DNA of 59,749 nucleotides from Colidextribacter sp. OB.20 (GTDB lineage Bacteria; Bacillota; Clostridia; Oscillospirales; Oscillospiraceae): the NCBI RefSeq assembly GCF_009911595.1, contig NZ_QWKG01000024.1:1-59749 (forward strand), written 5' to 3'. Position numbers and translations under genes: made by a program. How positions within the stretch are numbered: the first letter of the stretch is position 1; each line of letters begins with the position of its first letter. The notes beneath the pieces were generated by a model, which saw only the letters and a list, made by a program, of their open reading frames with translations, was not told where the DNA came from and ran no database searches. This document shows positions 32,498 to 41,132 of the stretch, piece after piece.

Positions 32498-32653
32498 ATG
32501 AACACCTCAATTCAAATCTGATTGTAGCACAACCAGAAAAAGATTGGCTCATTTAATCTGAATCAGGTTAAATAAAAGATTTGTTGGGGCTGACCAATGT
32601 CAGGGAGGCGTATCCCAGGGCATAAAACAGGGCGGGAAAAATGTCTGAAAGGC

Positions 32654-32682
32654 TTGCAAATGGCGGGTTCCTGTGATAAAAT
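32654..32682 (+). promoter_or_regulatory. Promoter of the aroD-AraC unit
   Basis: TTGCAA (32654-32659), 17 bp, TAAAAT (32677-32682), about 36 bp before the aroD start. The stretch 32498-32653 shows no gene. Confidence 0.6.
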
Positions 32683-32717
32683 CACCCCTGTTATATTATG
32701 GAAAGGGGCGGCGCTCT

Positions 32718-33503
32718 GTGAAAACGGTACGGCTGAGAAATCTGGAGGTGGGGGCGGGGGCACCCAAGGTCATCGTTCCCATAGTGGGCCGGACCCGGGA
32801 GGACATCCTGGCCCAGGCCGCCCGAGCGGCGGAGCTGGCTCCGGACGCGGTAGAGTGGCGGGCCGACTTCTATGAGGAGGTCTCCGACCTGCCCAAGGCT
32901 CTGGAGGCCCTGCGCGCCCTGCGGGGCGTGCTGGGGGAGGTCCCCCTCCTGTTCACCTTCCGGACCAGGAGGGAGGGGGGGGAGCAGGACATCGACCCGG
33001 AGGACTACGCCGCCCTGAACATCGCCGCCGCCCGGTCGGGGGAGGCGGACGGGGTGGACGTGGAGATTCTCTCCGGGGAGGAGATAGTCCGCGAAATCAT
33101 CGGCGCTGTCCACGCGGCGGGAAAGGTGGTGGTGGGGTCCAGCCACGACCACGCCGGCACGCCCCCCCGGGCGGAGCTCATCGCCCGCCTGCGCCGGGCC
33201 CAGGACCTGGGGGCCGACCTGCCCAAGATGGCGGTGATGCCCCGGAGCCGGGCCGACGTGCTCACCCTGCTCAGCGCCTCTGAGGAGATGGTCCGCCTCT
33301 GGGCCGACCGGCCTATTATTACCATGTCCATGGCCGGGGAGGGGGCGGTCAGCCGGCTGTGCGGTGAGGTATTCGGCTCGGCCATGACCTTCGGCACGGC
33401 GGGCCAGGCCTCCGCCCCGGGACAGGTCCCTGTGGAGGAGCTGCGCCTGGTGCTGGACGTCCTCCACCGCTCGCTGAATCCGGAGAGGGGGCGTGGGCTG
33501 TGA
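32718..33503 (+). CDS. aroD: 3-Dehydroquinate dehydratase, type I
   Basis: A 261-residue class I enzyme of the shikimate pathway forming a Schiff base with its substrate. Motifs: VEWRADFYEEVSDLP near residue 47, VVVGSSHDHAGTPP with the catalytic His, and LGADLPKMAVMPRS with the Schiff-base Lys; MAGEGAVSRLCGEVFGSAMT follows. I chose GTG 32718 behind GAAAGGGG. No other shikimate genes adjoin it. Its last four bases overlap the AraC gene, an unusual coupling that raises the possibility of a regulated or catabolic role. Confidence 0.95.
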   Translation: MKTVRLRNLEVGAGAPKVIVPIVGRTREDILAQAARAAELAPDAVEWRADFYEEVSDLPKALEALRALRGVLGEVPLLFTFRTRREGGEQDIDPEDYAALNIAAARSGEADGVDVEILSGEEIVREIIGAVHAAGKVVVGSSHDHAGTPPRAELIARLRRAQDLGADLPKMAVMPRSRADVLTLLSASEEMVRLWADRPIITMSMAGEGAVSRLCGEVFGSAMTFGTAGQASAPGQVPVEELRLVLDVLHRSLNPERGRGL

Positions 33504-34357
33504 GGGACTACTCCTTTTCCATATTCCCCAACGAGAATTTTCTCGACCTGCGGCTGTATCAGTACGGCTGGGAGCAGTGTGCTCCCCTGCACTCCTACGG
33601 CCCCTTTGTCCGCAACCACTTCCTGTTTCACTATGTCATCTCCGGCCGGGGGCAGCTGGACTCCGCCGGCCAGGACGGGGCCAGCCGCCTCTATGAGCTG
33701 ATGCCCAACCAGGGCTTTATGATCTGCCCCGGCCAGGTGAATACCTACCGCGCCGACGAGAACGACCCCTGGAAATACGTCTGGCTGGAGTTCGACGGCC
33801 TGCGGGCGGCGGAGTATGTGGACAACGCGGGGCTGGGCCTGTCCCAGCCCATCTACCATCCCCTGAGCGAGGCTCAGGGGGAGGCGGTTCGGGACACCAT
33901 GCTCTATATCACCGACCACAACCAGGCCTCCGCCCTCCACCTGGTGGGACACCTGTGCCTGTTTCTGGACGAGCTGATCCGATCCTCCGCCACCCGGCGG
34001 GAGCTGCGGGGCGGACAGCTCCGGGACTTCTACATCCAGGAGGCCATCAACTATATGGAGCACAACTACCGCCGGGAGCTCACCGTGGAGGAGCTGGCCG
34101 ACGTGTGCAAGCTCAACCGCAGCTACTTCAGCAAGATTTTTAAGGAAAATATGGGCTGTCCGCCCCAGGAGTTTCTCATCCGCCTGCGCCTGTCCAAGGC
34201 CGCCGACTGGCTGAAGGGGAGCGTCAAGCCCATCGGGGAGATTGCCGCCCTGTGCGGCTACCCCAACCAGCTCCACTTCTCCCGCGCCTTCCGCAAGCGC
34301 TACGGCATATCGCCCCGGGAGTGGCGGATCCAGAATCAGATCATACAAAAGCGGTGA
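33500..34357 (+). CDS. AraC-family transcriptional regulator
   Basis: A 285-residue regulator. The N-terminal cupin-like sensor (about 1-150) includes HYVISGRGQLDSAG and WKYVWLEFDGL. The C-terminal double HTH includes YIQEAINYMEHNYRRELTVE, ELADVCKLNRSYFSKIFKEN and IGEIAALCGYPNQLHFSRAF, ending KRYGISPREWR. The GTG start overlaps the aroD stop. It faces the alpha-galactosidase gene across a terminator; this pattern (sensor of MsmR/RafR type near GH36 and ABC genes) suggests it activates alpha-galactoside utilisation. The repeat at 39898-39964 is a candidate binding site. Confidence 0.9.
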   Translation: MRDYSFSIFPNENFLDLRLYQYGWEQCAPLHSYGPFVRNHFLFHYVISGRGQLDSAGQDGASRLYELMPNQGFMICPGQVNTYRADENDPWKYVWLEFDGLRAAEYVDNAGLGLSQPIYHPLSEAQGEAVRDTMLYITDHNQASALHLVGHLCLFLDELIRSSATRRELRGGQLRDFYIQEAINYMEHNYRRELTVEELADVCKLNRSYFSKIFKENMGCPPQEFLIRLRLSKAADWLKGSVKPIGEIAALCGYPNQLHFSRAFRKRYGISPREWRIQNQIIQKR

Positions 34358-34375
34358 CCGAACGGTCACCGCTTT
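34348..34375. terminator. Terminator between AraC and alpha-galactosidase genes
   Basis: A 13-bp perfect stem (34348-34360 with 34363-34375) followed by CTGTTTTC on the plus strand; probably bidirectional between the convergent genes. Confidence 0.8.
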
Positions 34376-34381
34376 CTGTTT

Positions 34382-36568
34382 TCAAATGGCCCGCAGATAG
34401 AGCTGCATGGACTGGTAGTCCCCCCGGAGCAGGGGCAGGGGGAAGCCGGCGCTCATGAGCACATCGCCGGGGTAGGCCTCGCCGCCGTTGACCTGATAGG
34501 TGAGCGCGGGGTCCAGCCCCTTCAGCCGCAGAGTCTGGAAGGGGGGGGCCGCCCGGAGGGAGGTGGACACCAGGGAGACCAGGGCCTCCCGTCTGTCGGC
34601 GGAGACCTGCTCCCAGGCGGTGTAGGGGCCGCCCGCGAAGGGGTCGCTCAGGCGGTAGTAGTCCCCCCGCTGAATCAGGTCGTAGTGCTCCTTGAAGAAG
34701 GCCGCCTGCTCCTTCATAAGCTCCTGCTCCTGGGGAGAGACCTTGCGCGGGTCCAGCTCGTAGCCGAAGGTTCCGGCCATGGCCACCGTTCCCCGGGTCT
34801 CCAGAGGGGTGAGGCGGCCGTTCTCCTCGTTGGGTGAGGTGGAGACGTGGGCCCCCACGGCGCTCACGGGGTAGCAGAAGGAGGTGCCGTACTGGATGCG
34901 CAGGCGGTCGATGGCGTCGGTGTTGTCGCTGCACCAGATCTGGGGGGTGTAATAGAGCATTCCGGCGTCAAAGCGGCCGCCGCCGCCGGCGCAGCCCTCG
35001 ATGAGGATGTGGGGGAAGTCCCGGCGCATCTGCTCCAGCATCTCATACACCCCCAGGACATAGCGGTGGCAGACCTCCCCCTGGCGCTGGGGGGGCAGGG
35101 CGGCGGACCAGACGTCGGAGAGGCTGCGGTTCATGTCCCACTTGACGTAGGAGATGCCGGCGCTGGACAGGACAGCCTTGATCTGCCCGTAGACATGCTG
35201 GCGCACCTCGGGGCGGGAGAAGTCCAGCACCAGCTGGTTCCGGCCCCGGGCGGGGGACCGGCCGGGGATGTGCAGGGCCCAGTCCGGGTGCTCCCGGTAG
35301 AGCTGGCTGTCCTCGCTGACCATCTCGGGCTCGATCCAGATGCCAAAGGACATGCCCAGCTCCTGAATCCGGGGCACCAGGGCCTCCAGCCCGCCGGGGA
35401 GCTTCTCTTCGTTGACCACCCAGTCCCCCAGGCCGCTGTTGTCGTCGTTCCGCTTGCCGAACCAGCCGTCGTCCATCACCAGCAGCTCGATGCCCAGAGG
35501 GGCGGCGGTTTTGGCGAAGTCCACCAGCTTGTCGGCGTCAAAGTCGAAGTAGGTGGCCTCCCAGTTGTTGATAAGCACCGGGCGGCGCTTTCCCTCGTAG
35601 GGGTCCCGGATCAGGCGCTCCCGAATGGCCCGGTGGAGCTGCCGGCTCAGCTGGCCCAGCCCGCTGGGGGAGCAGACCAGGGCCCCCTCAGGGGCGGTGA
35701 AGGACTGGCCGGGCTCCAGCGTCCAGCAGAACTGGAGGGGGTTGATTCCCATGACCAGCCGGGTGTTGTCATACTGGCTGCCCTCCGCCAGGGCCTGGAA
35801 GCTGCCGCTGTACAGCAGCGCTGCCCCATAGCACAGGCCGTAGTCCTCGTTGGCGTCCCGGTCGCAGAGGATGACGAAGGGGTTGTGCTGGTGGCTGGAG
35901 GTGCCCCGGGCGCTGCCCACCCCCTGGACGCCGGAGCGCAGGGGCGCGCGGTCGGGGGCGCGCTCCATCATGTGGCAGCCGTCGAAGGTAATCAAATCCA
36001 GGTCGGACCGGAGAAGGTCCAGGCACAGGGAGTCGCACCGGCGCAGGCGCAGGGCCTGTCCCCCCCGGTTGACCACCCGGACCGCCCGGGTAATCAGGTC
36101 GTACCCCTCGAATACGCCGTAGTACAGCTCCACCTCCGCTTGGGCGGCGGCATCCTCCAGGGTGATCACCAGGGTCTCGGCGTCGGCCCGGGAGCCGTGG
36201 AAGGCGGGCAGGCCCTCCAGGGCGTATTTCCCCCCGCGCAGCTCACAGCGGACGTAGCGCAGGTCCGCCGAGCAGCTGCCGCCGGGCAGCTCCAGCTCCA
36301 GGGAGGGCAGGCGGAAGTCCCCCACGCCGCAGGTGGAGTATTCCTGGGGGAGGGTGTCCAGGGAGTAGGTCCGGTCCAGTCCGGCCTCCGCCGGGTTAGG
36401 CGCGCAGGCCCGGTCGGCATATCGTATTAGATAAGACAGGTCGCCGCCGGCCAGCCGGGGGCCGTAATAGGTGTGAAGCAGGACGTTGTGCCGGTCGGCC
36501 TTCATCTGGTATGTGGTGTTCTGGGTATGCAGGGTGAAAACTCTGTTTTCCTGGTCGAGTACGATCAT
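34382..36568 (-). CDS. Alpha-galactosidase, GH36
   Basis: A 728-residue cytoplasmic retaining alpha-galactosidase that releases galactose from melibiose, raffinose or stachyose. GH36 hallmarks: NNWEATYFDFDADKLVDFA, LLVMDDGWFGKRNDDNSGLG, ISYVKWDMNRSLSDVW with the nucleophile Asp, and IWCSDNTDAIDRLRIQYG with the acid/base Asp. The N-terminal beta-supersandwich and C-terminal beta domain are complete. I chose ATG 36568 (MIVLDQENRVF) with GGGGG upstream, because the 44 residues before it are not homologous. It follows an ABC importer on the same strand but behind a hairpin. Confidence 0.94.
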   Translation of the reverse strand: MIVLDQENRVFTLHTQNTTYQMKADRHNVLLHTYYGPRLAGGDLSYLIRYADRACAPNPAEAGLDRTYSLDTLPQEYSTCGVGDFRLPSLELELPGGSCSADLRYVRCELRGGKYALEGLPAFHGSRADAETLVITLEDAAAQAEVELYYGVFEGYDLITRAVRVVNRGGQALRLRRCDSLCLDLLRSDLDLITFDGCHMMERAPDRAPLRSGVQGVGSARGTSSHQHNPFVILCDRDANEDYGLCYGAALLYSGSFQALAEGSQYDNTRLVMGINPLQFCWTLEPGQSFTAPEGALVCSPSGLGQLSRQLHRAIRERLIRDPYEGKRRPVLINNWEATYFDFDADKLVDFAKTAAPLGIELLVMDDGWFGKRNDDNSGLGDWVVNEEKLPGGLEALVPRIQELGMSFGIWIEPEMVSEDSQLYREHPDWALHIPGRSPARGRNQLVLDFSRPEVRQHVYGQIKAVLSSAGISYVKWDMNRSLSDVWSAALPPQRQGEVCHRYVLGVYEMLEQMRRDFPHILIEGCAGGGGRFDAGMLYYTPQIWCSDNTDAIDRLRIQYGTSFCYPVSAVGAHVSTSPNEENGRLTPLETRGTVAMAGTFGYELDPRKVSPQEQELMKEQAAFFKEHYDLIQRGDYYRLSDPFAGGPYTAWEQVSADRREALVSLVSTSLRAAPPFQTLRLKGLDPALTYQVNGGEAYPGDVLMSAGFPLPLLRGDYQSMQLYLRAI

Positions 36569-36684
36569 GAGGGATACCCCCTGAAAAAATTTTTTCTGGA
36601 AGATTGTACGGTATTTTCTCCTGGGACACAAGCCCATATTTCTGACAAATCGGAGGTCTGATTCCTGAAACAATTTGTTTAGGG

Positions 36685-36721
36685 GGACAGCCCCGGCCAC
36701 CTGAGTGTACCGGGGCTGTCC
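36685..36721 (-). terminator. Hairpin between ABC permease and alpha-galactosidase genes
   Basis: GGACAGCCCCGG (36685-36696) pairs perfectly with CCGGGGCTGTCC (36710-36721). There is no long T-run, so it may attenuate rather than stop transcription. Confidence 0.6.
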
Positions 36722-36752
36722 TGAGAAAGGGGGGAGAGAAAAGAGAGGAGGC

Positions 36753-37592
36753 TTATTTACCGCCGGTGGAGGCGATGCCCTCGATGAACTGGCGCTGGAA
36801 GATCAGGTAAAGGATTACCATGGGCAGCATAGCCAGCAGGGAGCCTGCCATCAGCACGGGGAAGTTGGTGGTGAACTGGCCGCGGAGGGTGGCCAGGCCG
36901 GAGGAGAGGGTCATCATGTTCAGGTCGGAGTTGACCACCAGGGGCCACATCAGGTCGCTGTAAGCGAACACGGCGGTGAAGATGGTCAGGGCGGCCACGG
37001 AGGTGCCGGTGAGGGGGAACATGACCTTATAGAAGGTCTGCCACTGGTTGCAGCCGTCTAAGTACGCAGCCTCGCCGATCTCCTTGGGGATGCCCATATA
37101 GGTCTGCCGCAGGAAGAACACGCCGAAAGCGCTGACGATGCCGGGGAAGACCAGGGCGAAGATGGTGTTGGCCATGCCCATTTTCGCCACCATCTGATAC
37201 TGGGGGATGATGAAGATCTGGCTGGGCAGAGACATCTGCACCAGGATGATGCCGAAGAGCAGCTTCTTGCCCCGGAAGTTCAGCATGGCGAAGGCGTAGC
37301 CCGCCATGGAGCTGAAGGCCACAGCGCAGATCACCCGGAAGAAGATCAGCAGTCCGGTGTTCAGATACAGCTTGAGGAAGGGCAGGCTCTTCATGGCGTC
37401 CCCGAAGTTGGTGGTGATTATCTCCTTGGGGAAGATGGTGGGAGGCACCTCCATGCTCTCGGGGACGGTCTTGAGGCTGGTGAGGATCATCCACACAAAG
37501 GGGAAGATCATAATGAGTGCGCCGAGGATCAGCGCGGCGTAGGTAAGGACGGTCAGGCGCTTCCGGGAGGCCTCTAAAGAACGGTTTTTCAT
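36753..37592 (-). CDS. Sugar ABC transporter permease, MalG type (alpha-galactosides)
   Basis: A 279-residue membrane protein starting MKNRSLEASRKRLTVLTYAA, six membrane segments, and the EAA loop KEIGEAAYLDGCNQWQTFYK. It is the second permease of the importer encoded upstream. Proximity to GH36 suggests raffinose/melibiose-type substrates. No ATPase gene is linked, so a shared MsmX-type ATPase must serve it. Confidence 0.9.
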   Translation of the reverse strand: MKNRSLEASRKRLTVLTYAALILGALIMIFPFVWMILTSLKTVPESMEVPPTIFPKEIITTNFGDAMKSLPFLKLYLNTGLLIFFRVICAVAFSSMAGYAFAMLNFRGKKLLFGIILVQMSLPSQIFIIPQYQMVAKMGMANTIFALVFPGIVSAFGVFFLRQTYMGIPKEIGEAAYLDGCNQWQTFYKVMFPLTGTSVAALTIFTAVFAYSDLMWPLVVNSDLNMMTLSSGLATLRGQFTTNFPVLMAGSLLAMLPMVILYLIFQRQFIEGIASTGGK

Positions 37593-37604
37593 CTTTTTTC
37601 CTCC

Positions 37605-38492
37605 TTACACATCGTAGTTGACCCACTTCTTCTGGCCGTAGAACTGGATGACGGTAATCATGCCGATGAGCAGGACGGTCCAGATGACGATGGCGGAGCC
37701 GATGCCGCGGCTGCCGGCGATGAAGGACTCCCGATAGAACAGATACATCAGGCTCTGCACGCTGGTGACGGCGGGATTGGTGTCCTCCACCATCATATAA
37801 ATCAGGTCATAGACCTTGACGGCGGACATCAGGCGCATAATCATGACCACGAACAGTGTGGGGGAGACCATGGGCAGGGTGACGGTGAAGAACTGCTTCA
37901 CCTTGCCGGCGCCGTCGATGCTGTTGGCCTCGTAGAGGGTCTTGGGGATGTTCTGAAGCCCGGCCAGCAGGAGGACGGCGTCGTAGCCGATGTTGCTCCA
38001 GATGGCCACGATGGCGCAGGAAACCATGACGATCTTGGGGTCGGTGATCCAGCCCACGTGGGCGCCGAAGAGCTGGTTGAGAATGCCGTACTCGCCGTTG
38101 AAAATCCAGCGCCACACCATGGTGACGGCGGCGGGGGCGCAGACCATGGGCAGGAAGAAAATGGTCCGGAAGCCGCCCTTGAACTTGATTTTGGCGTTCA
38201 GAAGCATAGCCACCAGCAGGGACAGGAACAGCCCCAGGGGGACGGTGAGAATACAGAACAGGATGGTGTTCCAGGTGGCCTTCCAGAACTCAGGGGTCTG
38301 GAAGATTTCAGCGTAGTTGGCCAGGCCGATGAATTTATAGTGGCCGAAGCCCAGGTGCTCGCAGAAGCTGGTGTAGATGGTCTGGACGAAGGGCCAGATA
38401 TTCAGCACCACCAGACCGACGATGGTGGGGGCCACCATAATCCAGGCCCAGTTCTCTTCCCGCCGGGCGGCGGGGGACAGTTTGTTGTTCAC
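37605..38492 (-). CDS. Sugar ABC transporter permease, MalF type (alpha-galactosides)
   Basis: A 295-residue membrane protein starting MNNKLSPAARREENWAWIMV, with about six segments and the EAA loop KTLYEANSIDGAGKVKQFFT. In the order binding protein, MalF-type, MalG-type, as in typical oligosaccharide importers. Separated from the next permease by 12 bp, so co-translated. Confidence 0.9.
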   Translation of the reverse strand: MNNKLSPAARREENWAWIMVAPTIVGLVVLNIWPFVQTIYTSFCEHLGFGHYKFIGLANYAEIFQTPEFWKATWNTILFCILTVPLGLFLSLLVAMLLNAKIKFKGGFRTIFFLPMVCAPAAVTMVWRWIFNGEYGILNQLFGAHVGWITDPKIVMVSCAIVAIWSNIGYDAVLLLAGLQNIPKTLYEANSIDGAGKVKQFFTVTLPMVSPTLFVVMIMRLMSAVKVYDLIYMMVEDTNPAVTSVQSLMYLFYRESFIAGSRGIGSAIVIWTVLLIGMITVIQFYGQKKWVNYDV

Positions 38493-38506
38493 CCAAAGCC
38501 CTCCTC

Positions 38507-39805
38507 TCAGTCGCCCGCCAATTTCTTGGCGGTCTCGGTATCCACGATTTGCTGCATGTTGGCAAGGGCGCTGTCCAGGTTCTGCTGGCCGTTATAGACC
38601 TTGTTCAGCTCATCCAGGACGGGGCTCTTCCACTTGGGCTTGGCGGAGTTGTTCACGTTCTGCACGCCGTACTCAAACTGGTCCATGACCATTTCCACAT
38701 TGATGTCATAGCCGGCCTTGTCGAAGGCGTCGAAGTAGGGCTGCTCGGTGCCGTTGTAGGCGGAAATGGCCGCGCCGTAGGAGCTGGCCAGCAGCTGGGC
38801 CTCCTCGGTGCCGAAGAACTTGATCACATCCAGGGCGACGTCCCGGGTCTTGCCGTGGGCGGCGGTGGAGTAGCACAGGCCGTTGGAGATGGTGGCCCGG
38901 CCGTCGCCGCTGACGGGGTCGGGGCACTTGGGCATGGGGGCGATGTCCCACTTGCCGTCCATATTGGGGAAGTTGATGCACTTGTTCATCAGCTCCCAGT
39001 TGCCCTCGATGTACATGGAGCCGATCTCGGAGAAGAAGGCGGTGCCGGGAGCAGTCTCAGCGAAGTAGGCCTGATTGGGGCACCAGTCGTAGCTCTGCAG
39101 GCCCACATAGAACTCCATGCCCTTTTTGGTGCCGGGCTGGTCGAAGCCGGCTTTGGTGAAATCCTCGTTCAAAATGTACCCGCCGGCCTGATAGACAAAG
39201 CTCCAATAGCCCATCTGATCGTCGTTATAGGCCATGTAGCCGTATTTGCCGGTTTTGTCGTAGATGGTCTGGGAGGCGTTGACCAGGTCGTCCCAGGTCC
39301 AGCTCTCGTCGGGGTAGGCCACCCCGGCGGCGTCGAACATCTCCTTATTATATACAAGGAAGATGTTGTCCTTGTCCTTGGGCACGCCGTACATCCGGCC
39401 GTCGCTGCCCTGGGCGTTGCCGATGGAGATCTCGGAAAAATGGTTCTGGTAGTAGCTGGGGTCCTCGTCGGCGTAGAGGTCGGTCACGTCGGCCAGCATG
39501 CCGAAATCGGAGTAGTACAAAATCTGGTTGGTGTGCATCCAGAAGATGTCCGGCATGGTGTTGGACTCGGCGGCGGCCTCCAGCTTGGTCCAGTACTCGT
39601 TCCAGCTGGTCACCTGCACCTCAATCTCCACGTCGGGGTGCTTGGCGGTGTAGGCGTCGCAGATGGCCTGCATACTGTCGCGCTGGGCCACGTCCCAGAT
39701 TTGGAACTTGAGGTGGGTTTTGCCGTCTGAGGCGCCGCATCCGGCCAGAGACAGCAGCAGTGCGATGGCCAGAAGGAACGCGCTGACACGGGAAAATCTC
39801 TTCAT
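38507..39805 (-). CDS. Sugar-binding lipoprotein of the alpha-galactoside ABC importer
   Basis: A 432-residue family 1 binding protein with a lipoprotein signal, FLLAIALLLSLAGCGASDG, Cys at about residue 24. Binding-fold features: LKFQIWDVAQRDSMQAICDA, MPDIFWMHTNQILYYSDFGM, and GTAFFSEIGSMYIEGNWELM. I chose ATG 39805 (MKRFSRVSAFLLA) behind GAGGAG; ATG 39829 is in frame but less well placed. First gene of the importer operon; the ligand is inferred from the GH36 neighbour. Confidence 0.88.
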   Translation of the reverse strand: MKRFSRVSAFLLAIALLLSLAGCGASDGKTHLKFQIWDVAQRDSMQAICDAYTAKHPDVEIEVQVTSWNEYWTKLEAAAESNTMPDIFWMHTNQILYYSDFGMLADVTDLYADEDPSYYQNHFSEISIGNAQGSDGRMYGVPKDKDNIFLVYNKEMFDAAGVAYPDESWTWDDLVNASQTIYDKTGKYGYMAYNDDQMGYWSFVYQAGGYILNEDFTKAGFDQPGTKKGMEFYVGLQSYDWCPNQAYFAETAPGTAFFSEIGSMYIEGNWELMNKCINFPNMDGKWDIAPMPKCPDPVSGDGRATISNGLCYSTAAHGKTRDVALDVIKFFGTEEAQLLASSYGAAISAYNGTEQPYFDAFDKAGYDINVEMVMDQFEYGVQNVNNSAKPKWKSPVLDELNKVYNGQQNLDSALANMQQIVDTETAKKLAGD

Positions 39806-39897
39806 AACTCCACTCCTCTGCTTCTTCATTGTGATTACCGCGGTTCTGCCAGCATCATAATACTATTTCCGGCTCTGTGTAAATGGGCGGGGTTTTA

Positions 39898-39964
39898 CGA
39901 AATATACCCAGATGTCGCACAACACGCTTTGAGAGCAGGTGAAGTGACATCCGGGTATATTTCG
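39898..39964. promoter_or_regulatory. 19-bp inverted repeat, candidate AraC activator site
   Basis: CGAAATATACCCAGATGTC (39898-39916) is inverted at 39946-39964 with one mismatch (18 of 19), separated by 29 bp. It lies upstream of a weak minus-strand promoter (TATTAT near 39860, poor -35), the place expected for an activator. The gap 39806-40228 otherwise holds only the promoter at 40104-40132. Confidence 0.65.
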
Positions 39965-40103
39965 CGAAGATTCATTAAAAATGCACAGTTTGGCGAGTTT
40001 TGATTTGTATAAAACGTCAAAACGGGTCTTTGGGCGCCGGGAGACATGGGACAGGGGCGGGAGCATATGGCTCAATGTGCGTTCCTGCGGCGGGGCCCCT
40101 TCG

Positions 40104-40132
40104 TTGACAGGGACCCGGGGGCGTGATATGAT
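40104..40132 (+). promoter_or_regulatory. Promoter of the XRE/secreted-protein locus
   Basis: TTGACA (40104-40109), 17 bp, TATGAT (40127-40132), giving a leader of about 90 bases before the XRE gene. Confidence 0.7.
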
Positions 40133-40228
40133 GGTTCCCACGTAAAGGGTGGTTTACATGGGAAATTTGTTAAAAAATGCCGATGTAAACCGGAGTTGAT
40201 AGAGGTTTTGGGAAAGGAGTGCTATGAT

Positions 40229-40678
40229 ATGGACATTGGACAGAGACTTCGTCAGGTCAGAACGGTACAAGGAATGTCTCAGGAGGCGCTGGCGGAAAAG
40301 CTGGACGTCTCCCGCCAGACGATCTCCAAGTGGGAGAACGGTGCGGCCTATCCGTCGGGGGAAAACCTGGCCGCGCTGAGCGAGGTGTTCGGTCTGCCGG
40401 TGGAGGCGTTGATTCACGACGGCTGGACGCCGCCGGAACAACCGGAGCCGGTAATTGTAGAGGTGCCGGTGGAGGTTCCTGTCCCCGCGCCCAGAAACTA
40501 CCGCCTGTGGGCACTGGTGATTGCAATCCTGGTTGCGGTGGGGATTGCGATAGGGGCGCTGGGTTACCGTTTCTGGTCTGCAGCTCCTGTTTCAAATCAT
40601 GAAGTGAAAGTGGAGGTGATAGACCCGGCGACGTTGGGAAGCGGTGTTCCGTTTCTCCCGTTTGAAGACGACCTATGA
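40229..40678 (+). CDS. XRE-family membrane-anchored regulator
   Basis: A 149-residue protein. Residues 1-60 form an XRE/Cro HTH (MDIGQRLRQVRTVQGMSQEA, SRQTISKWENGAAYPSGENL). A Pro/Val/Glu-rich linker (PEPVIVEVPVEVPVPAP) leads to one membrane segment (LWALVIAILVAVGIAIGALG) and a short extracytoplasmic tail. ATG 40229 has AAAGGAG upstream. Such HTH-TM proteins probably sense envelope signals and control neighbours; here it leads a run of secreted/membrane proteins of unknown role. Confidence 0.85.
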   Translation: MDIGQRLRQVRTVQGMSQEALAEKLDVSRQTISKWENGAAYPSGENLAALSEVFGLPVEALIHDGWTPPEQPEPVIVEVPVEVPVPAPRNYRLWALVIAILVAVGIAIGALGYRFWSAAPVSNHEVKVEVIDPATLGSGVPFLPFEDDL

Positions 40679-40693
40679 GAGGAGGTGAGAAAA

Positions 40694-41095
40694 ATGAGAC
40701 TGAGACGGTTGGGAGCGGCGCTGCTGACCTGTCTGGTGATATTCAGCTTTGCCGCGCTGCCGGCCAGTGCGGTGTCAGTCCCCGGTGACACTGCTGTAGT
40801 GACGCGTGCAGGTGGACGGGTAAATCACACTATTTCTAAAAACTCTATTATACCTATAGGCACAGAGTTCTACCTGGAAAAAGGAGATAAGATTACCTTC
40901 GACTGTACCTATACGCCCAAGTCAGCCAGTGTTGATTTTGGCTACATTGATTCCGACTACGCATTTCAGTATCTGAATTGCACCAGCGGGAGCATTTATA
41001 AAGCGCTTGAAGCTACTAAAAGCGGGCAGTACACCATCGCCATCCGCAACAACGAGGACTACGCAGTTACGGTAAAAGGAACCATCAAGTATTGA
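40694..41095 (+). CDS. Small secreted protein, unknown function
   Basis: A 133-residue protein with a clear signal peptide (LGAALLTCLVIFSFAALPAS, cleavage near ASA-VS). The mature part (about 105 residues) is predicted all-beta: FYLEKGDKITFDCTYTPKSA, then SVDFGYIDSDYAFQYLNC and AIRNNEDYAVTVKGTIKY. This resembles small beta-sandwich modules but I do not recognise a family. AGGAGG is 8 bp before ATG 40694, and it follows the XRE gene by 15 bp, so it is in the same operon. Confidence 0.75.
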   Translation: MRLRRLGAALLTCLVIFSFAALPASAVSVPGDTAVVTRAGGRVNHTISKNSIIPIGTEFYLEKGDKITFDCTYTPKSASVDFGYIDSDYAFQYLNCTSGSIYKALEATKSGQYTIAIRNNEDYAVTVKGTIKY

Positions 41096-41132
41096 CGAAA
41101 ACAGGATTTATGAACGATGAAAGGAGTTCAAT

